The notes below the pieces were generated by a model. It did no database searches and had not been told where the DNA came from. It saw only the letters and a program-made list of their open reading frames with translations. Of a stretch of 34,859 bases of DNA, positions 20,074 through 27,064 are shown piece by piece; within the stretch, counting starts at the first letter, position 1, and each line of letters opens with the position of its first letter. Source of the DNA: Patescibacteria group bacterium. GTDB lineage: Bacteria; Patescibacteriota; Patescibacteriia; UBA2591; JABMQE01. Made by a program: the position numbers and the translations under genes. The stretch spans positions 1 to 34,859 of the forward strand of contig JAHIMF010000056.1 in assembly GCA_018896645.1 (NCBI GenBank), written 5' to 3'.

Positions 20074-21051
20074 CTACACAATCTCCCACCCCCCTGCCGT
20101 TTCCAAAAGTTGACCGTTAATCCGGAATCCCGCCGCTTTCGCATGCCCTCCGCCTCCCATTAGTTTAGCAAATTTTGAAACATCAATAAAGTCCTGGTTG
20201 GTTCTTAAACTGCCTTTAATTTCTTTGTTTTCCAGCTCTTCTAAAATGAGGGTGATGGCGCTGTCGGAAAATTTACTTAGAAAATTAGCAACACCCTCCA
20301 GACCCTTTTTATCAATCCCGCACTCGGCTAAATCTTTTTGAGTAATGACTGTCCAAGCTAAGTCAAAATCAGAAATTTTTTGCAAACGCAAGAAAATCCG
20401 ACTCCAAAGTTTTAGAACATCAATAGATTTATTTTGTAAAATATATTTGTTAATTTCTCTAATCTGGGCTCCTCGAGCAACCAGTCGAGCGGCAATCGCC
20501 AAACTTTCAGAGTTGGTGGCCGGATTTGAAAAATTTCCCGTGTCTGTTAAAAGTCCGACCAAAAGGCAAGTAGCCATATTCCGACTAATGCTTATTTGTG
20601 ATTTTGTAAAAAATTGATACAGCAGGGCAGTGGTTGAAGCTTTGTCGGCATCAACTAGATTATAGTCGCCAAATTGAGTATTAGTAATATGATGATCAAT
20701 GTTGACAATGGGCGTTTTGGTGTTGGCTAAAAATTCTGGCAGGCCAGTCTGCTCTATATCTCCGCAATCAAGTGTAATAATTAAATCATGGCCAGAGTTA
20801 GTCTGGGTTTTAAAACCCAGCCCAATCTCCCCAATTATCAATTCCTCAAATTTCGATAAAAAACGAAAAAAATCAGCTGGACTGTCTTGACAAAAAAGTG
20901 CATAGCCCTTCTTTGCGGTCTCCAAAAAATGAGCCAGGCTTAAAGCCGCGCCCAAGGTGTCGCCATCAGGATTCCGGTGACAAACCAAAAGAATTTTTGA
21001 GGCCTTGTCAATGGAGTTTTTAATTTTATCAATGATAACTTGATTTTCCAT
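20074..21051 (-). CDS. nrnA: DHH-family phosphoesterase, NrnA-like nanoRNase
   Basis: A 325-residue DHH/DHHA1 protein. Metal-binding motifs are visible: NPDGD (27-31), DCGD (95-98), DHH (119-121) and LLTDTGNF, plus the substrate-binding GGGGH (299-303, GGGGHAKAAGF). NrnA proteins degrade 2-5-nt RNAs and dephosphorylate pAp. Residues 76-85 (IGLGFKTQTN) are encoded by a 30-nt palindrome also found in the gene at 32655-34181. I chose the ATG at 21051; upstream in-frame sequence is the intergenic palindrome at 21065-21092. It follows rbfA, a common neighbour order after infB. Confidence 0.9.
   Translation of the reverse strand: MENQVIIDKIKNSIDKASKILLVCHRNPDGDTLGAALSLAHFLETAKKGYALFCQDSPADFFRFLSKFEELIIGEIGLGFKTQTNSGHDLIITLDCGDIEQTGLPEFLANTKTPIVNIDHHITNTQFGDYNLVDADKASTTALLYQFFTKSQISISRNMATCLLVGLLTDTGNFSNPATNSESLAIAARLVARGAQIREINKYILQNKSIDVLKLWSRIFLRLQKISDFDLAWTVITQKDLAECGIDKKGLEGVANFLSKFSDSAITLILEELENKEIKGSLRTNQDFIDVSKFAKLMGGGGHAKAAGFRINGQLLETAGGWEIV
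20797..20826. repeat. GLGFKTQ palindrome inside nrnA
   Basis: The perfect core CTGGGTTTTAAAACCCAG lies at 20803-20820 within a 30-nt unit with near-symmetric arms. The second copy is at 33273-33302. It occupies exactly ten codons (76-85). Confidence 0.85.
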
Positions 21052-21064
21052 AAAATTATCGTTA

Positions 21065-21092
21065 GTAGGGGTTGATTGCAATCAACCCCTAC
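21065..21092. repeat. 28-nt perfect palindrome between rbfA and nrnA
   Basis: The half-site GTAGGGGTTGATTG and its exact reverse complement make a 28-nt perfect palindrome. The TAG stop codon of rbfA is supplied by its edge. A relative lies inside the DUF362 gene at 13846-13872. Confidence 0.9.
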
Positions 21093-21421
21093 GACAACTC
21101 TCCAAGCAACTTATCCATCTTCCCCGCCTTTTCTTCGGTTGTATCCAAATCAAATCTAAGCTTGGGCAAAGGCTTCATCACCAGTCTTCCGTGTAAAATC
21201 CTTTGAAGATTTTTTGCGTTCCCGTATAATACTTTCAAAACTGCCTGACTCTTGTCAATTGGCAGAACGCTAATCCAAACCCTTGCCTCTCGCAAATCAC
21301 GAGTGGTTTCCACTTGGATAATGGTTACCAGCACGCCTTCCGGCCATTCTAATTCTTCAAGGAATATTTTTCCCAGTTCTTGTTTGATTAAAGAATTAAC
21401 TTGTGGAATCCTCTTAGTCAT
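21089..21421 (-). CDS. rbfA: Ribosome-binding factor A
   Basis: A 110-residue KH-fold protein needed for 30S maturation and 16S processing. MTKRIPQVNSLIKQELGKIF, WPEGVLVTIIQVETTRDLRE, ARVWISVLP and the C-terminal LPKLRFDLDTTEEKAGKMDKLL are typical. I chose the ATG at 21421; in-frame sequence to 21529 overlaps the HD gene and is not RbfA-like. The stop codon lies in the palindrome at 21065-21092, so the C-terminus may have been altered by that element. Confidence 0.93.
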   Translation of the reverse strand: MTKRIPQVNSLIKQELGKIFLEELEWPEGVLVTIIQVETTRDLREARVWISVLPIDKSQAVLKVLYGNAKNLQRILHGRLVMKPLPKLRFDLDTTEEKAGKMDKLLGELS

Positions 21422-21456
21422 AAATATGATACGAAAAAATACGAAAAATTTAAAAC

Positions 21457-22128
21457 CTATAACTCTCCATAAATCTCTTTTTCTAGTCTTTCTAAAAAAT
21501 CTTTTAAAAATGTGATTCTTTCCCTGCAAATCTTTTTCGCTTGTTCTGTGTGTAATTTATCTATCAAAAATTTCCATTTTGTTTCAAACTCTATTTGTGG
21601 ACTATGTTTGGTTTTATCTTGTATCCTTCCATTAATCTTTCCGCCAAGATTATCTTGAATATATTCCTTGATGTCCACTTTTTGATATATCTTTGCGTCA
21701 TTTCTGCCGACCCAAACAAATGAACGAGCAAGACCAATGGCTCCCACAACGTCTAATTTATCAGCATCAAATAGTATTTTAGCCTCTTCCGTCTTTGGCT
21801 CACTTCCTGTCCTATATCTATGAGAAACGATACAGTCTTGAATGTGTTTTATTCTATTCCCCGAAAATTCTAATTCTTGTAAAATTGGGACTGCCATTTC
21901 TGAACTTAATATCGCATGATCAGTATTGCCAGAGGGGTCATCATCTTCCTTAACTCTTGCAATGTCATGCAATAAAGCCGCTGCCTTTAATACATCCAAA
22001 TCAATATCTTGATTTTTTGCCAGGCGCAAGCAAAGATTATAAACTCTCATGATATGGTCTATATCATGAGCAGAGCAAGAAAGCTCTTTTTTAACAATTT
22101 CTTTAATTTTTTGAAATTTTTGATCCAT
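21457..22128 (-). CDS. HD-domain phosphohydrolase
   Basis: A 223-residue protein with an HD metal-binding core: SAHDIDHIMRVYNLCLRLA, ALLHDIARVKEDDDP, the downstream SHRYRTGSEP and LFDADKLDVVGAIGLARS. This arrangement is that of YedJ-like HD hydrolases of unknown substrate, probably nucleotides. It lies between murI and rbfA on the same strand, an unusual insertion into the infB-rbfA region. It is more AT-rich than its neighbours. Confidence 0.85.
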   Translation of the reverse strand: MDQKFQKIKEIVKKELSCSAHDIDHIMRVYNLCLRLAKNQDIDLDVLKAAALLHDIARVKEDDDPSGNTDHAILSSEMAVPILQELEFSGNRIKHIQDCIVSHRYRTGSEPKTEEAKILFDADKLDVVGAIGLARSFVWVGRNDAKIYQKVDIKEYIQDNLGGKINGRIQDKTKHSPQIEFETKWKFLIDKLHTEQAKKICRERITFLKDFLERLEKEIYGEL

Positions 22129-22163
22129 TTTACAAAACTAAAGCTTAATATCCAAATGATGTT

Positions 22164-22994
22164 TTATCCTAACTTCGCTCTTTTTGGCAGAATTCTTTTT
22201 CCAAAGAATTTGCTGCCTAAAATCTGAAATTTATCAGTCAAATCAGTAGTGAAAAACTCTGCGCCGGCATTCCTGCTAATCTCATCATCTAACTCTTTGT
22301 GCCTTTGTAAATAGTCTTTAAGTTTGTCAGCTACCACCGCTCCTTCACTGACAAGGTTTATGCCCGGTCCGACAATCTTCCTAATCTTGTCCTCTAATAT
22401 GCCATAATGCGTGCAACCCAGAATCAAAGTGTCAATGTTTTTTCTAAGCAACGGAGAAAGATAGTTGCGAATAGCTAATTCGGTTACCCCGGAGTTTTCT
22501 TCGCCGTTCTCTACTAGGGGCGCGAGCAAAGGGCAGGCCTCTTGAAAAACCTCTATTTGGGGATTAAGCTTTTTCACCTCTTTTTCAAAGGCCTTTGATC
22601 TGACAGTACTCTCGGTAGCGATAACACCTATACAGTTATTATTAGTTCTTACGACTGCTGATTCTGCCGCCGGGACAATCACTCCTAAAACCCTCCTGTT
22701 TGGATAGTTTTTTGGCAAGTATTCCCTTTGGATTTTACGAAGAGCCTCGCTTGAAGCAGTATTGCAAGCCAAGATTATTAATTGACAATTTCTTTTGAAA
22801 AGAAACCCTACCGCTTCTTCGGTAAAATTGCGTATTACCTCCTGCGAACGCGCGCCATATGGCGTTCTTGCCGTATCGCCCAAATAAATATAATCATACT
22901 CTGGCAATCCTTTAATTATTTCTTTCAAGATATTTAATCCGCCGAAGCCAGAATCAAAAATTCCTATTGGATTTCTTATATTCTCTTTTCTCAT
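22164..22994 (-). CDS. murI: Glutamate racemase
   Basis: A 276-residue enzyme that makes D-glutamate for peptidoglycan. GIFDSGFGGLNILKEI, YLGDTARTPYGARS, LACNTASSEALR (first catalytic Cys) and TLILGCTHYGIL (second catalytic Cys and His) are all present. The length is normal. The start lies 9 nt after the infB stop, so the two are probably co-transcribed and coupled. It also implies that this organism makes or remodels its own cell wall. Confidence 0.95.
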   Translation of the reverse strand: MRKENIRNPIGIFDSGFGGLNILKEIIKGLPEYDYIYLGDTARTPYGARSQEVIRNFTEEAVGFLFKRNCQLIILACNTASSEALRKIQREYLPKNYPNRRVLGVIVPAAESAVVRTNNNCIGVIATESTVRSKAFEKEVKKLNPQIEVFQEACPLLAPLVENGEENSGVTELAIRNYLSPLLRKNIDTLILGCTHYGILEDKIRKIVGPGINLVSEGAVVADKLKDYLQRHKELDDEISRNAGAEFFTTDLTDKFQILGSKFFGKRILPKRAKLG

Positions 22995-23003
22995 ATTCGC
23001 ATA

Positions 23004-25040
23004 TTATTTTAACGTCTTTACCCTCTCCTCAATCCTATAAACCTCCAACAAATCGCCCACCTCGACTTTTGTCTTACTCTCAAACTTTATTCCACACTCT
23101 TTTCCGGACTTGGCCTCGGTCACTTCTTGTTTATTGCTCTGCAGTTCTTTGATACTGCCGCTACCCAAAACTTGTCCCTCTCTCACCACATCTGCCAGAA
23201 CATATTTAACAATTTTCCCCTTAGTAACCCGACCCCCAACTATCATAAAACTCGGCTCTTCTCTAAACACTTCTAAAATTTTAAGCTCGCCCAAATCTAT
23301 TCTAACCCGCTCCGGCGTAAGCAAGGTTTCCAAATTCTTTTTAATATCATCTAAAAGTTCATAAATAACCTTATAAACCTTAAGGGCAACTTTTTTCTCT
23401 TGGGCTAAAATTTCCACTCCGGGATTGACACCAACATTAAAGCCGATAACTAAGGCTTTGCTGTTTTCCGAAGATGATTCTGCTTGTAAAATATCCGGCT
23501 CGGTAATATTACCCAATCCTCTTTTAACAATAGCTACATTCACTTCCTCATACTTCGCTTGCTCGATAGACTCGACTATAGCTTCCAGAGAACCCAATTT
23601 GTCGGCCCTTAACACCAGGTTTAGATTGTTAATCTCGGAATCTTCGGCTGGCTGTTCTTTATCAACGGTCTGATGAACCGCTCTGGCGCCCTGATTCCTG
23701 TCTACGCTCCCCTGCTTAATTTTCTGTTTTAAAAACTTTTTATCAGCAACCACTTCTAAAATATCACCAACTTGAGGAGTAGTTTTTAATCCCAAAACTT
23801 CAACCGGCATAGAAGGAACGGCTGTCTTTACCGGCTTCTTTTGAAAATCACGCAAAGCTTTAATGGTGCCGTATGATTTGCCGGCGATTACCGCATCACC
23901 CAAGCGCAGAGTTCCTGTATGAATTAATATGGTGGCCACCGGTCCTTCATTTTTATCCAGACGAGTTTCAATCACCGTACCTACGGCTTCGCGCTTGGGA
24001 TCAGCTTTTAGTTTTTCTTTTTCCATGTCGGCAATCAAAAGAATCATTTCCATAAGCTCCTCTAATCCTTGCTTAGTGGTAGCAGAGACTGGCACACAAA
24101 TTGTTTTTCCGCCCCAATCCTCCGGGGACAAATTGATTTCTGATAATTCTTTTTTAACTCTATCAATATCAGCTTCTTCTTTATCTATCTTATTAATCGC
24201 CACTATAAATGGCAGGTTCTCCCCCTGGACTACTTTTATAGACTCCAATGTCTGGGGCCGAACTCCGTCATCAGCCGCTACGACTAAAATCGCAATGTCA
24301 GCCGCCACGCCGCCTCGAGCCCGCATCGCTTTAAAAGCTTCATGTCCGGGAGTATCAATAAAGGTAATAGTGCGCCCTTGCGCACTGTTCACCTGATAAG
24401 CCCCAATATGCTGGGTAATTGCGCCCGCTTCTTTTCCAGCAACATTAGTCTTTCGGATAGCATCTAAGAGCGAGGTCTTGCCATGGTCAACATGGCCCAT
24501 CACCACTACTACCGGCGGCCTTGTTTCTTGGGACTCTTTCTTGTCCTGTTTTAAAAGTTTCTCGAGTTTATCTTGGGCTGTTTTCCCGCTTGTCACCTCG
24601 GTCTCTTCGTCCCCGCCCCTTTCTACAGCAATCCCCAAATCATCAGCAATAATTGCCGCGGTTTCAAAATCAATTGATTCGTTAATTGTGGCCATAAAAC
24701 CGTTTTTCATCAGTTCAATAATAACCTTGCTCACCGGCAATCCTATTTTCTCGGCCAAATCATGAACAATAATGGCTTCTGGGATATGAACTACTTTTTT
24801 AGCGCTCTCTTCAGCAACCTCCTTGGCGCCCTCGCCCACTTCCACCCGCCTAATATCCTCGCGTTCTTTTTTGGCTTTTTCCAGACGTTTATTTTGATTC
24901 CAAGCCTCTGCGATTTTATCTATCAAACCATCATCCACCTTTATCGCCCGCATTCCAATATCAAAACCAAGCTCCGGAAGTTTTTCCCGCAGCTCTTGGG
25001 TTGGGATTTTTAGTTGTCGAGCGAGCTCGGTGATGTTCAT
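23004..25040 (-). CDS. infB: Translation initiation factor IF-2
   Basis: A 678-residue GTPase that places initiator tRNA on the 30S subunit. It begins MNITELARQLKIPTQELREK (IF2N), followed by a second IF2N-like segment (about 65-130). The G domain starts with VMGHVDHGKTSLLDAI (about 185-200) and has FIDTPGHEAF and NKIDK. Then come domain II (GTVIETRLDKNEGPVATILI) and the C-terminal domains (KVYKVIYELLDDIKK). The long basic linker of larger IF-2 proteins is absent, consistent with a reduced genome. Confidence 0.97.
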   Translation of the reverse strand: MNITELARQLKIPTQELREKLPELGFDIGMRAIKVDDGLIDKIAEAWNQNKRLEKAKKEREDIRRVEVGEGAKEVAEESAKKVVHIPEAIIVHDLAEKIGLPVSKVIIELMKNGFMATINESIDFETAAIIADDLGIAVERGGDEETEVTSGKTAQDKLEKLLKQDKKESQETRPPVVVVMGHVDHGKTSLLDAIRKTNVAGKEAGAITQHIGAYQVNSAQGRTITFIDTPGHEAFKAMRARGGVAADIAILVVAADDGVRPQTLESIKVVQGENLPFIVAINKIDKEEADIDRVKKELSEINLSPEDWGGKTICVPVSATTKQGLEELMEMILLIADMEKEKLKADPKREAVGTVIETRLDKNEGPVATILIHTGTLRLGDAVIAGKSYGTIKALRDFQKKPVKTAVPSMPVEVLGLKTTPQVGDILEVVADKKFLKQKIKQGSVDRNQGARAVHQTVDKEQPAEDSEINNLNLVLRADKLGSLEAIVESIEQAKYEEVNVAIVKRGLGNITEPDILQAESSSENSKALVIGFNVGVNPGVEILAQEKKVALKVYKVIYELLDDIKKNLETLLTPERVRIDLGELKILEVFREEPSFMIVGGRVTKGKIVKYVLADVVREGQVLGSGSIKELQSNKQEVTEAKSGKECGIKFESKTKVEVGDLLEVYRIEERVKTLK

Positions 25041-25084
25041 GCTGATCTATTGTAAAGTTTATCTATTTAAAATTATTTAACTCG

Positions 25085-25205
25085 TGGCAAATCGTTGTAA
25101 CTTAATAGTAATACGGTGGTAATACGGTTGTAACTCTCGCGTAATACAATTGTTATTTTTGAATGAATTACCATTGTATTACAACTGTATTACGCGAGGT
25201 TGAGC
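25085..25205. repeat. GTAATACAATTG word-repeat hairpin
   Basis: CTCGCGTAATAC (25135-25146) and GTATTACGCGAG (25187-25198) are exact inverted copies. GTAATACAAT-type words repeat four or more times in both orientations. The spacer between rsmA and infB (25041-25280) holds this and nothing gene-like. Confidence 0.75.
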
Positions 25206-25280
25206 GAAGCGAAATCGAGCTGTTTACAATTGAGTTGCTGCGACTACTCATCTTACATCAACCTTATAATTAAGTCAATT

Positions 25281-26123
25281 CTAAATTAATTTTACCAATC
25301 TGATCCAATGCTCCATCCCCAAATCCTGCGCTCTGATTTTCTTGTCCAGTCCGGCTTTCTCTAACATCTGCTCAATCTTATCATTACTAACCTTCAGGCC
25401 AGTGGCTAAATTATTTTTAAGCATTTTCCTTCTGCTGGAAAAACCAATCCGCACAATTTGAAAAAACCTTTTCTCGTCAAAGTCTTTGCCAACCAAATTA
25501 TCCCTATGTTTCCCTATTTTTCCAATCTTCACGATTGCGGCATCCACTTCGGGCTTGGGCCAGAATGATGTTCGAGGCACTATCTTGGTTAATACGGGCT
25601 GCGCATAAAATTGGACTGACACCGAAAGCAAGCTCATTTCGCCGGCTTTAGCGCATATCCGCTCGGCCACTTCTTTTTGAACCACAAGCACCAGCTGTTT
25701 TGGGCGCGGAGACTGCGTCAATCGCTGGCGTATAAAGTGAGATGTTATGTTATATGGAAGATTAGATACTATTTTATACTCCAAATCCTTAATTTCCAGA
25801 TCAAACAAATCCATTCGCAAAATATCATCTTTTACTATCTTGACATTATGCCTCTCCGCAAACGCCTGGTTTAAAATCGAAACAAATTTTTTATCTATCT
25901 CTACGGCTAGAACCTTACCCGCATTTTTAGCAAGTTCTTTGGTAATCGCCCCAAAACCCGGACCAACTTCCAGCACAACATCTTCTGGCTGTAAGTCAGC
26001 CGCCTTAATAATGGTCTGAACCGCATCATTATCAATTAAAAAATTCTGGCCGTGTTGGCGGGAAGGTTTAATGTGGTGTTTTTTACAAAGACTCCGGACT
26101 ATGTTAGTATCTGCTAAATTCAC
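25281..26123 (-). CDS. rsmA: 16S rRNA A1518/A1519 dimethyltransferase
   Basis: A 280-residue SAM-dependent methyltransferase (KsgA). Motifs: SRQHGQNFLIDNDAVQTII, VVLEVGPGFGAITKELA (SAM site), DDILRMDL, the catalytic SNLPYNITSHFI, and WPKPEVDAAIV. A short extra loop (IGKIGKHRDN) follows this last motif. The start is GTG at 26123 with no clear ribosome site. The C-terminal RNA-binding part is complete. Confidence 0.95.
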   Translation of the reverse strand: MNLADTNIVRSLCKKHHIKPSRQHGQNFLIDNDAVQTIIKAADLQPEDVVLEVGPGFGAITKELAKNAGKVLAVEIDKKFVSILNQAFAERHNVKIVKDDILRMDLFDLEIKDLEYKIVSNLPYNITSHFIRQRLTQSPRPKQLVLVVQKEVAERICAKAGEMSLLSVSVQFYAQPVLTKIVPRTSFWPKPEVDAAIVKIGKIGKHRDNLVGKDFDEKRFFQIVRIGFSSRRKMLKNNLATGLKVSNDKIEQMLEKAGLDKKIRAQDLGMEHWIRLVKLI

Positions 26124-26149
26124 GAAGGGGAAGGAAATTAGCGAATTAG

Positions 26150-26252
26150 AACTAAATTACAAGTTAATAGAGTTAATATAATTGTTAATAAAGCTAATAA
26201 CTTGTTGTCGGGTCTATTAACCCTATTAACTTTATTAACAATTTATTAACTA
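26150..26252. repeat. GTTAATAAAG word-repeat hairpin
   Basis: TTGTTAATAAAG and CTTTATTAACAA are exact inverted copies, with further GTTAATA and TATTAAC words around them. It fills the spacer between tsaC and rsmA. No gene is seen. Confidence 0.7.
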
Positions 26253-26328
26253 CGGCTACTTTAAGATGATAAGTGAACCACACTCAGTGTGATAAAAATG
26301 AAAATATAATGAATAACAAAATTCAAAA

Positions 26329-26970
26329 TCACCGGTACTTTAACTTAACCGGGCCACTACGCAAAACCTCAACCACACTATTTTTAATTCTAATAATTGT
26401 AGATGGCTTGACCTGGGCCAGTCTGCCGGCATCTAAAATTAAATCCGGTTTTTCTTGGCTTGTTTCTAACTGTTGGATTACATCTTCTGCGCAATAGCAT
26501 TCGCTTTTACCAGAAATATTAGCAGAAGTAGAAACAATCGGATTGTTTACACCTCGAGAAAGGCCTCGCGCGATTTTATTACTGCTGACTCTAATGGCAA
26601 TGTCATCATAATTTTTTAAAAAGCCATATCCCGACTTCTTGGCTCTCTCGCGCATAGCCCTTTTAACTTTTAAAATTAAAGTAACCGGACCGGGCCAGAA
26701 CCGTTTTGCAAAATCCAAGGCTTTTTGATTAAAGCTAACCATCTTTTTCGCCGTTGAAAGGCTGGCTGCAATCACTGGCAATAAAAAACTCGCCCGGCGA
26801 TGTTTAATTTTATAAATCCGCTTTACCGCTTTTTCCGATAAAAAATCCCCTCCCAAAGCATAACAGGTTTCTGTTGGATAAACAATAACCCCGCCGGCTT
26901 TTAAAATCTTGACGGCTTTATCAAGTTCTTTGGAAGTGAATTTTTTTTGATTGATTTTTTGGATTTGCAT
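26329..26970 (-). CDS. tsaC: Threonylcarbamoyl-AMP synthase (TsaC/Sua5 family)
   Basis: A 213-residue YrdC-fold protein that makes threonylcarbamoyl-AMP for t6A37 of ANN-reading tRNAs. VKILKAGGVIVYPTETCYAL, KRIYKIKHR, FWPGPVTLIL, AIRVSSNKIARGLSR and VSTSANISGKSE are the family motifs. It is a single-domain TsaC length, without the extra Sua5 domain. Confidence 0.93.
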   Translation of the reverse strand: MQIQKINQKKFTSKELDKAVKILKAGGVIVYPTETCYALGGDFLSEKAVKRIYKIKHRRASFLLPVIAASLSTAKKMVSFNQKALDFAKRFWPGPVTLILKVKRAMRERAKKSGYGFLKNYDDIAIRVSSNKIARGLSRGVNNPIVSTSANISGKSECYCAEDVIQQLETSQEKPDLILDAGRLAQVKPSTIIRIKNSVVEVLRSGPVKLKYR

Positions 26971-26979
26971 ATTTGAAAA

Positions 26980-27062
26980 ATAAGGAAATAAAGAAATAAG
27001 AAAAAGAGGAACGAATCATTACCTTTATTTCTCTATTCCTTTATTTCTTAGTTTCTTTTCCA
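26980..27062. repeat. AAATAAGGAAATAAAG word-repeat hairpin
   Basis: AAATAAGGAAATAAAGAAAT on the left and ATTCCTTTATTTCTTAG on the right form a hairpin around GAGGAACGAATCATT. It lies between leuS and tsaC. No gene is seen. Confidence 0.65.
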
Positions 27063-27064
27063 TT

